NCBI GenBank assembly: GCA_963662155.1
Contig: OY759274.1
Coordinates: 46,051,565-46,115,564, forward strand
Origin: Lamellibrachia columna
Taxonomy: Eukaryota; Annelida; Polychaeta; Sabellida; Siboglinidae
Direction of reading: 5' to 3'
Length of the DNA stretch: 64,000 bases
Shown: piece by piece, positions 1-12,176 of the stretch
Layout: each line of letters starts with the position of its first letter
Position numbering within the stretch: the stretch's first letter is position 1
The notes under the pieces: generated by a model
Seen by the model: the letters and a program-made list of their open reading frames with translations, nothing else
What the model was told of the DNA's origin: nothing
Database searches by the model: none
Position numbers and translations under genes: made by a program

Positions 1-545
1 CAGCACTATCTTCTAGAGGTCCAACCTTGTCTTGTACGTTTTGTTTACTCCTGACACATGCATAAAAACTCTTGCTGTCATTTTTTATGTTACATGCTAG
101 TTTTTGCTCATAGCTTCTTTTAGATTGTCTGATTTCAGTTGTAGTTTTTAAGTGTCTCTTTGTAATTTGCAGTCTTCTTCCTTTCTGGTACGCCTATAAA
201 CCCTCCACATAGTTTGTTTTAACACTATTTTTCTAATAGCCTCTTTTGACAAGTGTTTCTTTCTACACCATTTTCCTTGTTTTTGGAAGGGAACAAACTT
301 ATCGATGATGCTCTCAATTTCATATTTTAGAATATTCCAACATTCAATTGCGGTCTTATTCATCAGCATGTTATTCCAATCTAGCTTTGCTAAGTATTTT
401 CTCATATCTTTGTAGTTACCTTTGTGGAAGTTTCTCCCATTATGATACATTCCCCTTTACTAACTTCCTTTATAGCATTTTTTATTTTTGTGTTGTCCTC
501 TTCGTTTATGTTTGGACTCTCGGTAAACTAATCCAATAGTTAATT
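1..545 (-). pseudogene. LINE (non-LTR retrotransposon) fragment, endonuclease to pre-RT region
   Basis: On the minus strand, 545 down to about 430 reads SPNINEEDNTKIKNAIKEV then SKGECIIMG, the stretch of an APE-type endonuclease that leads to the GDFN motif. It then jumps directly to NFHKGNYKDMRKYLAK at 430-148, the linker before reverse transcriptase in Jockey/CR1-like elements. About 100 residues of endonuclease therefore appear deleted. Below 160 the frame shifts by one and continues as EIRQSKRSYEQKLACNIK and DKVGPLEDSA to the window edge, so RT would lie to the left. The internal deletion and frameshifts make it non-functional. Family assignment rests on recognised motifs, not on a search. 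Confidence 0.75.
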
Positions 546-2079
546 TTGAATTTCCTGAAACAATTTTGCACTAAACACCTTCATCACAATCTGTTTCCCT
601 TTGTAGTTTTATTTCATAACCCTGAATAGATTCTTTAACATATAAATATAACATATTGCTCAACATACCTAATTAAATAAGAAATAACAATGGATCAGTA
701 TTGCTTTCCACAATACAACAATGTAGCAACTGAAATCCATTTCACAGATATTTACTAACAATCATAGGCCCTGTAACAGGGTATGGTGGCAGTTTGCACC
801 CAGGGATATATCAGGGGCAGATTAGCAACTTTTTTGGCTTCTTCAAATATTAGTGGTGTACATGTGGCATTGTTGTTCAAAAATTCGCCTTTGTTTCCTG
901 CTGAACGTGACTTCAACTCACAATTGTCATGCCCCAACAATATACAAAATACACTTCAGTTACCTATGCCATCCCCTAGTCAATTTACTATGCCAATGTT
1001 AACAGCAACAGCTAATTTAAAACATGTCATTAACTTGAAAATTCTACAACTGTGACAAAGCTACTTTTAAAGTAGCCAATTATTAATGGTGGCCAATTTG
1101 TGCATGTGTACAGTATGCATTTTGTTTGATTAAATTATATTATAAACATGTTTTGATTGTCTACTGTCTGCAAACCTATAAGTTTCAATCAGTCAGATCT
1201 CGTTTGGGCTGATTGTACACATTTGTAAATTTATCCCACTTTGACCTGTTATTGTAGGGCCAGTGACTTCCGTGAAGATTATGCGCTGCAACAGCTACTC
1301 CAGCCAAGAGGATCGACATCCAGAATGAACTTTGCATGACAGCTTCACTAGAAATTTTGGCATGTCTAGATCAGCCAAATATTGTATATAAGGCTATGAA
1401 TTCCACACATTACACATGCAAGGATTAACGAAACAGTGAACTGTGAATATGTGTATACTTAGCCGACAATGTCATATAGACTTATGCACTTTGTTGCAAT
1501 GAGCCTATAATGTCCTGTGAACATTGACATGGATTGGATATATGAAACAGTGAACTGTGAATGTTGCTGCATTGTACTATTATTATGGTCTTCCTTTCAT
1601 GACGGGCTGATGCCAACTTTGGGTATTGTCTTTTTCCATGTCTTCATATATCAACCTACAGTGAACAATAAATAAACATTACTTCATGTTGAAGTACAGG
1701 ATATTATTTCATGACACAGTGAAATATGAATATTGATGTACTGGGCCTGCAGTGTACTGTAAACCAGTTTTGACATTGGACTATAAATATTGTTGCATTA
1801 TGCATGCAGGAAATTACAAAGCTCTCATAATGCATAAATTGTGTTTTTTCAAACAATTATTTCCATATGCAAGAATATATTGGTGTTCTTTATAATTATA
1901 CAGTAAACACTACAAATTCTACATATTTTGCTCATCGTGTATCTGGTTTGTTGATGTTCTAATATGTAGTGTGTGATTTGTAATATCCGCAATCGGTTTA
2001 ATTAAAAAGTGATTTTGTTGAAATCATCGAAAGATTTTAGTTGTTCATTCTGTGCTGATTCTGCCTCATGACAGGAATG
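546..2079. other. Intergenic stretch with degenerate repeats
   Basis: AT-rich sequence with no convincing long reading frame. The phrase CAGTGAACTGTGAAT and variants recur near 1431, 1544 and 1716, suggesting an old tandem or dispersed repeat. Overlapping AATAAA hexamers lie at 1667-1676. The segment around 1950-2040 resembles dispersed repeats at 28300-28570 and 56281-56590. Confidence 0.4.
1258..1339 (+). CDS. Possible terminal coding exon of an unidentified gene
   Basis: A plausible acceptor (pyrimidine-rich tract then TTGTAG) at 1257 opens a 26-residue frame, ASDFREDYALQQLLQPRG followed by STSRMNFA and TGA at 1337-1339. AATAAA hexamers follow about 330 bases downstream. The composition looks more like protein than the surroundings, but no upstream exon is found within the window and I do not recognise the peptide. 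It could be a chance frame. Confidence 0.22.
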
Positions 2080-2326
2080 CAGACTCATTTGTTCCGGCAG
2101 GCAACTTTGCTAACTTATTTCTTTAACAAATTTAAGCACCTTATTTATTTTAGTCATTTAATTTATTCCTTTTATCTGTTTTAGCTCATTTTAATGTATT
2201 TGACTTATACATTATGTACAACTCTAGAGCCTTTGAGCAGGTGTTTCACCCAGATACTTGGCATGTTAGAAATGTTTAATAATAATAAATCTGGTAGGGC
2301 TCAAAATAGTGGATATCCAAAATGGG
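2080..2326. repeat. Dispersed repeat, inverted partner of 7199-7510
   Basis: The segment ending GGCTCAAAATAGTGGATATC at about 2317 is the reverse complement of the start of the 7199-7510 segment. The similarity continues through GAGCAGGTGTTTCACCC to the TTGTTCCGGCAGGCAA region near 2090-2105. The two copies lie about 5 kb apart in opposite orientation. They may be the ends of one large element or two independent insertions. Confidence 0.6.
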
Positions 2327-2330
2327 GTCG

Positions 2331-2567
2331 ACCGCACAGCTTAGGCATCCGCCGCTCCCTTTGCACATAAATGCGCTGTGGCGGTACGGCTGAAGGTTCT
2401 CTGAGTACGGCCTCACTGGTTCGTTCTAATTCTCGCTGCAGATGTGCTTTCTGAGCATTCCACTCAGTTTCCGCTGCAGCCTTCTCCTGCTCTGCTTCTG
2501 CTGTTTGAGCCCGGGATTGCTCAAGCTGCAGGCGCAACACCTTAAGCTGCTCCTCCAAGACATCCAT
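2331..2567 (-). pseudogene. Coiled-coil gag-like ORF fragment
   Basis: From an ATG at 2567-2565 the minus strand reads MDVLEEQLKVLRLQLEQSRA, an amphipathic, Glu/Gln/Ala-rich coiled coil, then ends QRIYVQRERRMPKLCGRP. The pattern of a coiled coil followed by a YV-RER--PK-GR box resembles the start of gag-type proteins of metazoan retroelements. The frame then runs straight into the dispersed repeat at 2326, so the gene is cut there. I infer a transposon-derived fragment. A host exon is the alternative. Confidence 0.35.
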
Positions 2568-2699
2568 GACTACAGGCAGGCAACCCCAAGCATGAAGAAA
2601 ATAATTAGATTTAACAAATGAGTAAATATCTCGGTAGTGACAAGCCTTAACACCAAGCAATGGTCACACGTATAACCAGGAGTAACTGCAGGATTACCT

Positions 2700-5238
2700 T
2701 TTCTTAGGACACAGTCTATAAAATTACTCCGAGGAGTTAACCGGCACCATGTACTATCACTGCCAAAACCAAGCTAGATAACCAAGACCAACCTAATGAC
2801 CCAGCTCCAAAGCAGGAGTGACATTAAAAATATCCTAGCAGTATTCATCGCAACACATGGCCTGTACCATGATACCCAAGCTGCAGGGAAAAGCTGCAAG
2901 AAAAACATTATACATAACATACAATATCTGGCCTGTACCAGTTCAAGGATACACACGCTGCAAGAAAACAACATTACACATAGCTATTACAGGCATGACA
3001 TTTTCTGTAGTGTCCCTGTCACAGTTCAAACGTGTCACTCGGTTCTGTTCGGAACTGGTCCTACTCATGTAGGCACCAAACGAAGTTGTCACCTCGGAAG
3101 TTGCCGCCTTGAATGTTCGTCACTTCGGAATCATCATCGACGTCTCACAGTCACTTGCATTATGCAACCCGCAACACAACAGCAGATGTTAGCAGCATCG
3201 ATGTTCCTTGCACAGCTATCGGAGCCTCACATCACTTCTGCTAGCGCTGACTGATGGACGTCAAGTTATCTTCATTCTCGTGATGTCATCATTCCTTCCA
3301 GCTGGGGTTTATTTTGTTGTCTTCATCCCACTTCTGACACCATTTTGTAACCGCGGAATCGCATGAAGACGGGAAATGGTGATTTCCTTTATTTTGTATA
3401 ACAAAAACTATATCAAAAAAACCTGTAAAACATACAAAAATATTATTACTACATGCACTACTACAATGGTTACACAGGATCATTAATCAACAAAGTCAAA
3501 AACATCTATTCCCTGCATAACATTGGTACATAATTATTACCTATAGATTATCTCCGACACCAAATAGCAGGTTGGCACCTGTGGTATTTGTATCTAGATT
3601 TCTATCCAGCAATATGCCATGACGGACTTAGTACCAATAAGATACATAGGTTTATAGTCTTTAAACACTGTGTCAACTCCTAAGTGGTGAAGTGTACAAC
3701 AAATATACTCAGCTAAAAATGCAGCTACAATTAATAAAAAATTGATGTACTCCATGAATAACACAATATCAGTTATGCTTAACATCCCTTATAACATATA
3801 AAGGTACACAATCCTTGGAGACTACGATTACACACATCAGTACTAATACCCACACACACATATATATATATGCAGTGTCTATAATTTGTTCCTTAAGATA
3901 GTTATGGATGACCGTCAAATTAAATGTTTCCTAACCTAATAGTAATACTTCATGACAACCCATAAAACCAAAATAACAATGCTCACCCCAACTGGGCACT
4001 GCAGGCCTAATCAAAAATGTAAAACTGTGTCAGAGCACCGACTCGATCAGTGCAACCACATCCTGCATTTTACAGGGGGTCATCTGCACCTGTAAATGAT
4101 ATACAACCAATTATCAGTTGTAAATTAATAAACAAAAGAGTGACTAACTACATTATTATATGTATGCTAACATAATGGTGTCACCAGAAATGTATCAAGA
4201 TACCAATACTACATTAAATGATCAAACCAACACTAGATCCCTGTTTACAAGTTACTATCTAGTGTGGCCCCAGCTTGCTCTCAAGCACTTGTCCCTTGGG
4301 AATATTTCACACACCCTACCCAGCCAGTGCCACATGGTGATTAATCACAACAACATCAAAGAGAGGGAGAGTGCTCCAGTCTGATTCTGGCTTAACTGTA
4401 CAGAATGTTATATAATTATACCACACATGCACAGTCCCTGCATAATGTATTTTGTCTATAATAATACATTAACTATATGTAACAGTACTAAACATGAATA
4501 AACTTAACTTTCTAACCTGTTCTACCAGCTACTGGCTACAAGCTTTCAAAATGTCATTAAGCCCTAGCTGCTAACAAACAGCTGGTGGAGACATTCCTCC
4601 CTAACGTCCAGACAGTTCATTTGCTCCCCATCTTCTTAGCACATCAGTAATCTGAGCCACTATTAAGTAATTACAACTGAACATATAAATATGTTTACAT
4701 AGAAAGATGGAAGATTCTCTAGTAGACATTTTGGTACCATTGTAAATTGAAAGAATTCATTTTCTAAGGTATAACAAAGTATTTAGAAACTTACCAAAAC
4801 AGGGTTGTTGTTGTCTTGTTGACAGTGGGATCAGCCTGGCCCACTGGGACACAGCCCCTCCCCTGACCACATGTGACCACTGTCTCTTGGGTAAATTTTG
4901 TATTTAAACAACTTAATTATTAGTAACAGGACCAGCAACGGACACAATAAATGCAATTAACCATAAGACAAATAGTTATAATAATAATAACTAATTAACT
5001 AGATTATCTATAGATTACCCAGGGTGCTGCCATATGGTGGCAAGTAATGGCACCATCAACCCTGTGCTCCTCAGGTATCCTCACGTGACCTTTGCTGGGT
5101 GACCGGTGGGGTGATGGGTGGGGCAATTATAAATTACTAAATGTCCAGTAACCATGCCGGTTACACTTAAAACTTTTTATTCCACTTCAATATCTTCATT
5201 AGTACGCATTAATTATACCGTTTGCCCTTACATTCAGT
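2700..5238. other. Intergenic stretch, nothing coding recognised
   Basis: AT-rich DNA with only short chance frames on both strands. A short CACACACATATATATATATG run lies near 3853-3873. Two GC-richer blocks (about 4800-4890 and 5020-5140) have no codon structure that I can recognise. Confidence 0.4.
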
Positions 5239-6465
5239 GACAGTACAGCCCACACACATCCAGATCACAAGAAATGGACTTTATTCCTAGTGTAAAAAAA
5301 TGCCCATTTTTATGACACTAAAAAACTTCGCAAATATTAAATATTGAAAAAAATCAAAAAAGGGTTATACACTGCACAACATACTTTATCACACCGAAGT
5401 GTTTAAATGATTTGAAAATGTGTGCGTCCGTCTCCATTTGACATGCATCCTCACACATCCTGTCTAAAAAAAGACCAGCTAGAACTGGTCACAAGATCAC
5501 GAAAATGCAGCAATACGTCAGATTACTTCAAAGATTGATGACGCCATAATTTCTGCGTATAGTTCTGGTGCCATCTAACGACGGTAACTGTCAAAACATG
5601 CTTCTGTTGCCATACGATATTCTCGGCGGATTCACGAAGCCGAGAGAGAGTCGGATAAGCGAGACTAACTCTCGCTCGGCTTCGTGAATCCGCCAAGAAG
5701 AGAGTCTGGCAACAGAAGCATGTTTTGTCTGTTACAGTCATCAGGTGGCACCACTGGTATACGCAAAAATTATGTCGTCATCAATCTTTGAAGTATTACT
5801 GCGTTTTCGTGATCTTTCTGGTCTTATTATCTGATATTGTTCTGGATAGTTCGCAGTCCTTTTTTTTAGACAGGATGCGTCTCAAAATGGAGACGCCAAT
5901 AAAGGTGCACAGACGCGGAGTGACTAGAAAGAGCGTGGGGTGTGGGGAGCGGTGTGTGGGGAGCGGTGTTCTAATGGTTAGAGCACCCGCCTGTCGAGAG
6001 GACGGTGGTTCGTTTCCACCTCCGCCGTTTCGAAGCTTGGGCAATTTCGTTCACCCCACTTTGCCCGTGTCGGAAGAGACACTAAAAGCCGTTGGTCCAA
6101 ACTCCTGCGTTAGCTCAATATTGGGCTGTTTGGAGTATAACTACTTGAGACTTAAGAGCCAGTGACAGTGGCAATCTAAGGTAAGTATATTACAAAAAAA
6201 CATTAAAATTGTTCCTTGAATGGATAGATGCAGTTGAAATATACAGAACGAACACTAAATTTCTTGAGAGGTAATTATGCTTAATATTAAAATTGTTCTA
6301 TAATCATTTAAACACTTATGTGTGATAAAGTATGCCATGCAGTTTATAACCCTTTTGAATTTTTCAATATCAATTATTTGTGAAGTTATTCAACTTTTTA
6401 GTGTCATAAAAAGGGAATTTTTTACTAGGAATATAGTCAATTTCTTGTGATCTGGATGTTTATGG
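5239..6465. repeat. Fold-back (long inverted repeat) element
   Basis: Two imperfect arms face each other around 5645-5674. The inner arms at 5625-5644 and 5675-5694 are perfect 20-base complements (key motif CGGCTTCGTGAATCCGCC). Complementarity extends outward: 5590-5620 pairs with 5700-5740 and 5500-5545 with 5775-5820. Beyond a roughly 390-base interruption, 5239-5410 pairs with 6300-6465 (shared TTTAGTGTCATAAAAA and TTTCTTGTGATCTGGATG). The right arm is interrupted by a SINE. The inner motif recurs around 43861-43902, so this is a repeated family. Confidence 0.75.
5933..6240 (+). mobile_element. tRNA-derived SINE
   Basis: A tRNA-like head carries a box A-like TGGTTAGAGCACC from 5975 and a box B-like GGTTCGTTTCC at 6007-6017, correctly spaced for an internal pol III promoter. 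CCCGCCTGTC in the anticodon region resembles tRNA-Asp(GUC), but the anticodon stem no longer pairs. A non-tRNA body follows (AGCCGTTGGTCCAAACTCC near 6088). Part of this body recurs at 32440-32500. The copy sits inside the right arm of the fold-back element, so it inserted later. Confidence 0.65.
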
Positions 6466-6469
6466 GTTG

Positions 6470-7198
6470 GACATGACCTTGCAATGACCTACTTACTTGA
6501 CCTACAATGACCGTTGACCTATTTATGATCAGTCAGTTGAGGGAGGAGTGTAAGGTAGAATGTATATACATGTTGACCTTAATACCCATTAATGACCTTA
6601 TTACGTGTGATAATGGTCTATTTATGTTTAACTAAGAATGGATTGTGGTGCTATCATGTCAATAGAGGCTGTAATTGTTGACCATAATACTGGCCTTACA
6701 GTGACCTGATTATTTTACCTCATTGACCTATTTACATTGATAAATTACCTATTTCAGCCATTAATAATTATGCATGACAATGGTGTTCGTAAATGTACTT
6801 GGGAAATGGTGTACACAATTCGATTCTTTGCTTGTCTTATTTCAAATTCATTTTACAAAATTCAAGCCTGCCTAGTGTCCACTACTACATGTTAGCTCAT
6901 TTTAAAACTATTAAATTACTCAATGCTTCAACAAGCATTGCAACTGCATTCTCAACTGATTTAGCCTATCGCAAATCCGGTTCATTCACACAAGCGAAGT
7001 AGCATATTGCAGTGGATACTAGCTTGGTTTATTACAAAATTAATTTGAAGGAGGCACGTTTGAAGAGGCACCTATTAAGTGAAAATCGAAATGCTGAAAA
7101 ATCACAATTTCCACCCTTGGTGAAATTTCATAACTTTGTCATGTGATCAGCGAGAGGATGGAAGTCATGCCCATGATCGGCATTGACTCATACCGTGT
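6470..7198. other. Intergenic stretch with dispersed-repeat scraps
   Basis: The 6470-6760 part is rich in TGACCT/GACCTA words (for example near 6474, 6490, 6509, 6576), suggesting a decayed short tandem repeat. The 6950-7015 part (ATTTAGCCTATCGCAAATCC and AGTGGATACTAGCTTGG) matches 28285-28600 in AMDHD2 intron 5. No coding signal is seen. Confidence 0.4.
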
Positions 7199-7510
7199 TT
7201 ACCATTTTGGATATCCACTATTTTGAGCCTTACCAGATTTATTATTGTTAAACATTTATTACATGCCATGTATCCGGGTGAAACACCTGCTCAAAGGCGC
7301 TACAGTTGTACATATATAAGTAAAAGACATTAAAATTAGCTAAAACAGATAAAAACAATAAATTAAATTAGTTAACAGGTTAAATAATTAAAATAAATAT
7401 GATGCTCAAATTACTTAAATAAATGCGTTGAATAAGTTAGTTTATAAAACATCATGTATGTATAGCTAAAATATCACTGCTGCAAAGTCCAAATTTGCCT
7501 GCCAGAACAA
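7199..7510. repeat. Dispersed repeat, inverted partner of 2080-2326
   Basis: It begins CCATTTTGGATATCCACTAT, the reverse complement of the end of the left copy, and stays alignable through GGGTGAAACACCTGCTC to the TTTGCCTGCCAGAACAAATG region near 7493-7512. Confidence 0.6.
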
Positions 7511-7700
7511 ATGTGTCTTTAATAATGTCTTAAAGGTGGCTACATAGTTTACATTCCTGACTACGTGAGGCATTCTATAGATGCGCCCAGAATCTGGGTG
7601 CATACATAATTTCCGTCGCAACGGGAACCCCACCCTGTTTCCAGGCGAAGATGTATGCGACAGACAATGGCGCCACAGCACAGAACCTGGATAATGGAGG
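7511..7700. repeat. Dispersed repeat shared with 45045-45145
   Basis: ATGCGCCCAGAATCT, GGCGAAGATGTATGCGACA and GGCGCCACAGC with GGAACCTGGATAAT occur in the same order at 7580-7697 and 45049-45147, with small indels. It abuts the 7199-7510 repeat and may be part of the same element. Confidence 0.6.
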
Positions 7701-9304
7701 CTAACTCTGGCCTCATCCTACAGGCGGCCACCACCACCCCACACGAAATCGCGTTAATATTGGTTTTAAAACTGTATTAGTTCTGTCGCCATTTGGGTAC
7801 GGAAAGCCCAAATTTGTGCTTACGTTTTCCATGGCCAGGACTTCCGCCCTTAGCGGGGCGGACGCAATTTTTTTCTCCACAATGAGTCCTGGCAAGCAGC
7901 GCCTTAGGCGGACATGATTGGCTACTGAGAATAGTTGACCTCCGAACTCTATAATTCATAACAGCAATACACGTGTTCAATTGAACCTATGTCAACAATG
8001 ACACGTGGCTTGGACTTGACCTGTTGAAAATAACGGTAATTTCACTTGCAGTTGTTTTGATAAATCAAACAGTTTTTTGTAATTGTACAAAATATAACAA
8101 ACACATGAAATCAACTCTTAAAATTGTGCCGCCATAAAAGCAGGGGCAAACTTTCAGTCAATCAATAATTATTTATTACAATCAGATAAAACAAACAAAA
8201 CATGCCATGAGTACAATATGAGAATGTATAACAAACATTATTGCTAACAATATCACTCGATTAAAAAGATTATGTGCCATGAAAGCTTAGACAACAAGTA
8301 TTGACTATTTTGAGAAAACAAATAATAGAACATGCATGGCAAAAAGGCATTCCATGTTTCATGTTTTAATGCCTGTAAAGCTAATTAGAGAAAAACCTGG
8401 TCCGTGTCAACCAAATATTTACAAGAACTTTTCCAAATTATTTTATAGTTCAGGTTAATAAAGTGACTGATCAAATCACTTTTCTGAAACAAAAATAAAA
8501 AATATTGTATTGAGCATGAACATTATAAACAAATCAACAAGTATGGTAGCACCAATCTTAAAGACAACCTATACACTACACGTGTGTCTTTATTCACATT
8601 TAAAGACAAACCAATAAGGATATAACTAATGTTATTGACCATCTTCATGCAAAATATAGTTGTGGTCAAATGGCATGTTCAAAAATGTATTAAACACTGC
8701 AAAATTGTAATTAACTGAACAACTAAGAACAATAATGAACCAAACTCAATGATAAAGAAATTATAAGCCAGTACTGAGTCATGGCAGACTATAAAACTGA
8801 ACTCATTGCACTTGAATTAAATGACAAACATGCTTGCCATATGAATATAGGTGCAATTCCCATAACCATCTATCTAAACCTAGCTTTACGGGGAAAATTG
8901 TTTGCCTTTTTAAAAAAAAAGTCGAAGTTATCTGTGAAAACATGTTGAATTTAATTATACTAAATACATTTTTTTTACCGATAACTACAATATTTAGCTG
9001 ATGATCAACAACATGATGATGACTGTCCAGATAACGAAACTGAAGTTATGGGCGTATTCTTTTTGACGTCCGCGGAGCCACCGGAAGCGGAGATTGCGGA
9101 GAGGAACAAAAATTATCGCCCATAAACAATATGGACGCAGAATTAGTAGCCGTGTCAATTGTTAGCGATTTTTTCTTCAGCTACGATATACATCATTGCG
9201 TTGTCACGTGTACAAAACAAACCGGAAACTGCACATTTAATTTGTACAATATTTTGTACAAATGCCACTTATCAATCTTTGTACTAATTAAGCCATGTTT
9301 AAAG
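7701..9304. other. Intergenic stretch, no gene recognised
   Basis: It contains a GC-rich hairpin-prone block at about 7845-7875 (CCGCCC facing GGGCGG). The rest is AT-rich sequence without codon structure. Confidence 0.35.
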
Positions 9305-9380
9305 TCACATGACCGGAAATTCTCCGCTCGCGACATCCCCCGCAGGCGGCGAAATCGGAGAGATTTTCCCCAATGAAATG
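9305..9380. repeat. Dispersed GC-rich repeat, also at 33030-33090
   Basis: TCACATGAC, then TCTCC, GCGACAT-CCC and GCAGGCGG appear in the same order here and at 33030-33085. A related version flanks the element at 41014-42015. It is an old short interspersed family or MITE end. Confidence 0.5.
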
Positions 9381-9813
9381 TTGGCCTCCACACAATGTCC
9401 GTCGGCGTTTCTTAGATGAAACATAACTGTGGTCCGTGGTGAAGTCTGAATTAAGGTCGATTTGCTAGGCCGTCCAGTCCTCAACCGCCTTCGTCCGTCA
9501 AGGGGAATCTTTCTTCGTGCCACTGGCACAGCCAGAGGCTGCACACCAATCTGTGCTGACGCCTGTAATCTTGCTTTGCACCCAAGTCTTCTAGTGGCTG
9601 TTGCAGCACCTTTCCATAGGTGTGCATAGCACTAATAACATGAGAGTCGTTGAAAATCTTCTTGCTATTGTGGATGACGCATTTGAGTGACTTCCTAAAG
9701 TTAAACAACTCTAATGGTGTCATCAGCGAACTTCCTAATCTCAGAGATGAGCTGTTCACCCTCATCCTGTGCAGCTGCAGTCTCGTCATTTGGACAGTCG
9801 TCATGTTGCTCAT
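9320..9813 (-). pseudogene. Transposon-derived protein fragment (tail region)
   Basis: The minus-strand frame from 9813 contains RKSLKCVIHNSKKIFNDSHV and ISAMHTYGKVLQQPLEDLG. A frame shifted by one continues IGVQPLAVPVARRKIPLDG and RRRLRTGRPSKS. The VQP-AVARRK---GGRR---GRP-K pattern resembles the C-terminal tail of SWIM-type zinc-finger proteins carried by animal transposons. The join needs a frameshift and no start is visible, so it looks dead. Family identification is from memory of the motif only. Confidence 0.35.
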
Positions 9814-9880
9814 CAGCTACAGTGTTCTCCGCAGCATATGGCAGGGAGCCAGTTATTTCTTAAACATTTAGTTTCAAGCA

Positions 9881-10329
9881 TTTTTGCCATTTGCGGGGCG
9901 GACGATGCTGCCACCGTGTGTCTAACAAATGATTGACTTGATAATTGTGTGAGGTGGGCTTTGAGGTAACTACTGCACCGCAGGTACGTTTAGCATCATA
10001 CAGGGTTTACTGGAGTTAATCATTGCCTTCATTTTCCTACTCCAAATACGAGCTACCGTTCACCAAAGTTTAAGCGCGTAAGTGTAACGTCAACTAATCG
10101 TATAGTGACCGGCGTCAAATTCCTAAATTCAACCCAGTGGCAGTGCATTGAAATCCCGTTTGATCTCGCGTTAGAGACGGAAGCGAGACGGACGTCATAG
10201 CGTATGTTTAAGACAATAACGATATATAGTCTAGTCTAAACAAAATAGTATAAAAATATATAATATAACACGGAACACTTTTATGATATTCATACCCAGA
10301 TAAAAACCGACTTTCCATCCTTACCACAT
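9881..10329. other. Intergenic stretch, nothing recognised
   Basis: Unique-looking sequence without an open frame of interest. A TTATTATTATTTT run near 10330 is compatible with the tail of the adjacent LINE. Confidence 0.35.
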
Positions 10330-11326
10330 ATTATTATTATTTTAATACTGAGCGTGTGATGGTGCGTGTCCACTGACACTGTCTTGTTCTTTACAAGATT
10401 TAACAAGATTTGCCATCCAAGCCAAAGGCCCAGATGGCAAGTGGACAAGGAAGCCATTGGCTTATCGAGAGTCCAACAATGTTCATCTACTTATAACCCA
10501 CCCTCCTGAGATATGTGTCAACCTTGTTTTTAAACATATTCACGCTGCTAGCAGTTACACAATCTGTAGACAATTTGTTCCATTCATTTATTGTCCTCTG
10601 TGAGAACGAGTGCTTCCTGATGTCCAATCTACATTGATCCTTTACTAATTTTACCTCATGTCCTCTAGTTCTGCTATCCTTCTTGAGTGAGAAAAACATA
10701 TTTCTATCAATATTTTCATACCCATTCAATATCTTAAAAACTTCAATCTGATCTCCTCTTAACCTCCTTGTCTCTAGAGTTGTTAAACCACATTCTTTCA
10801 GGCGTTCTTCATAACTAAGGTCTCTCAGTTCTGGAATCATTTTAGTTGCTCTCCTTTGTATGCGTTCAAGTGTATCTATATCTTTCTTATGATATGGTCT
10901 CCATGCTTGTATACAGTATTCTAAATGAGGTCTAACTATTGCTTTATAAAGAGGTATAATTAACTTTTTTCCCTTGTATGTTATGTTTCTTCTAATCAAT
11001 CCAAGAATTTGATTACCCTTTGAAGCTGCAATACCACACTGCTCTGAAACTTTCATATCAGCGCTTATTGTAACTCCTAAGTCCTTTTCTTTTACAGTAG
11101 TACCCAGAACAGTATCTCCCATTTTATAGTTTACATTCAAGTTCCTATGTCCTGTATGTAGGCATTTACATTTCCCAAAATTGAACAACATCTGCCATTT
11201 CTCAGACCATTTCACTAATCTGTCTAGATCGTTTTGTAAATGTTGTTTATCACCATCAGTATTAACCTTTCTAAACAGTTTTGTGTCATCCGCAAATTTC
11301 AGTACGCTACTTGTTATACTCAGATT
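10330..11326 (-). pseudogene. 5'-truncated LINE: reverse transcriptase C-terminus and 3' UTR
   Basis: Reading the minus strand from about 11326 gives SSVLKFADDTKLFRKV, which contains the catalytic FADD box of non-LTR reverse transcriptase. KWSEKWQMLFNFGKCKCLH and HLEYCIQAWRPYHKKDI follow, then a thumb-like tail with DTLERIQRRATKM and a stop near 10487. The frame is uninterrupted for about 280 residues, so the copy is fairly young. It stops abruptly 5' of the FADD box, as target-primed reverse transcription often leaves. The 3' UTR (10385-10480) is shared with 33221-33292. Confidence 0.88.
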
Positions 11327-12168
11327 TTATGAGTACATCTGAGTACTTTATGAATATATGGTGTGAAAGTTGATTTATTTGTAGTTAACAAAATGAAACT
11401 TTCTTGAAGTATTTGAATATTCAAATATCTTTTAAACTGTTATTTCTGATTGATTACCTCCCTTACCATCCCGACACATAGTACACCCCCATTCTCCCAT
11501 GACCATGACTATGATACCCAAAAAAGGCAACAGGCAGCATCTTTTCCCAGTCAGAAAAGATGCACCTTGTTAAGCAAACAATTGGAGGTATCAGTTCATG
11601 CCATAATTGGTTTGTTTAATTAAGCCACCAGGATGTCCATAAAGGGCCATTCATCAGTTAACCAATCAGTTAGCCATGAAATATGTAATGTTCACTTCAA
11701 GTATTTATGTGTTTTATAACACATGTGGAAGAGTTATGATAAGCCTGACATAAAAGTTGAAATAATGGAACAATGTGGTAATATGAAAAAAAGATTACCA
11801 ATATATGCACTATAAAATAGTGTGTTTTTATAAAGCATGTGTGCTTTTTTTAAAGAATCAACCCCAGAAGAAAAATATTTTCATTTCAAAATTTCCATTT
11901 ACAGAAGAAAAAACTATGGCCCTTAACAAATGAAATTGTTTTCTTCCTTTTCCATATAAAACAAATATTTGTTATGGAAAAATTACATCAAAGGCCTGGG
12001 ACAGTGAGGTATTATATATATTATCAACTTATACTGTCCTGTTTAAATATAGCCTTTTGTTGATGACGTTTCTACATTGCTTGTGCACAAAATTAAGCAT
12101 TTTAAATCAAATTGTAAGGTGCACTTGAAAACACCATCTAGCGGATGATGACGTCATAAGGCAGACTG
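11327..12168. other. Intergenic stretch, nothing coding recognised
   Basis: AT-rich DNA. The only short frames are of chance size. Confidence 0.35.
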
Positions 12169-12176
12169 ATGCAAAT

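Noticed and set aside
783..1055. 90-codon plus-strand frame and 61-codon minus-strand shadow
   Set aside because: No motif, low-complexity end, no supported splice partner.
2774..3254. Overlapping frames of 66-152 codons on both strands
   Set aside because: No recognisable motif, no splice support, and composition like the surrounding non-coding DNA.
5963..6025. A functional tRNA gene
   Set aside because: Box A and box B are present, but the anticodon stem does not pair and a SINE body follows. It is a tRNA-derived SINE.
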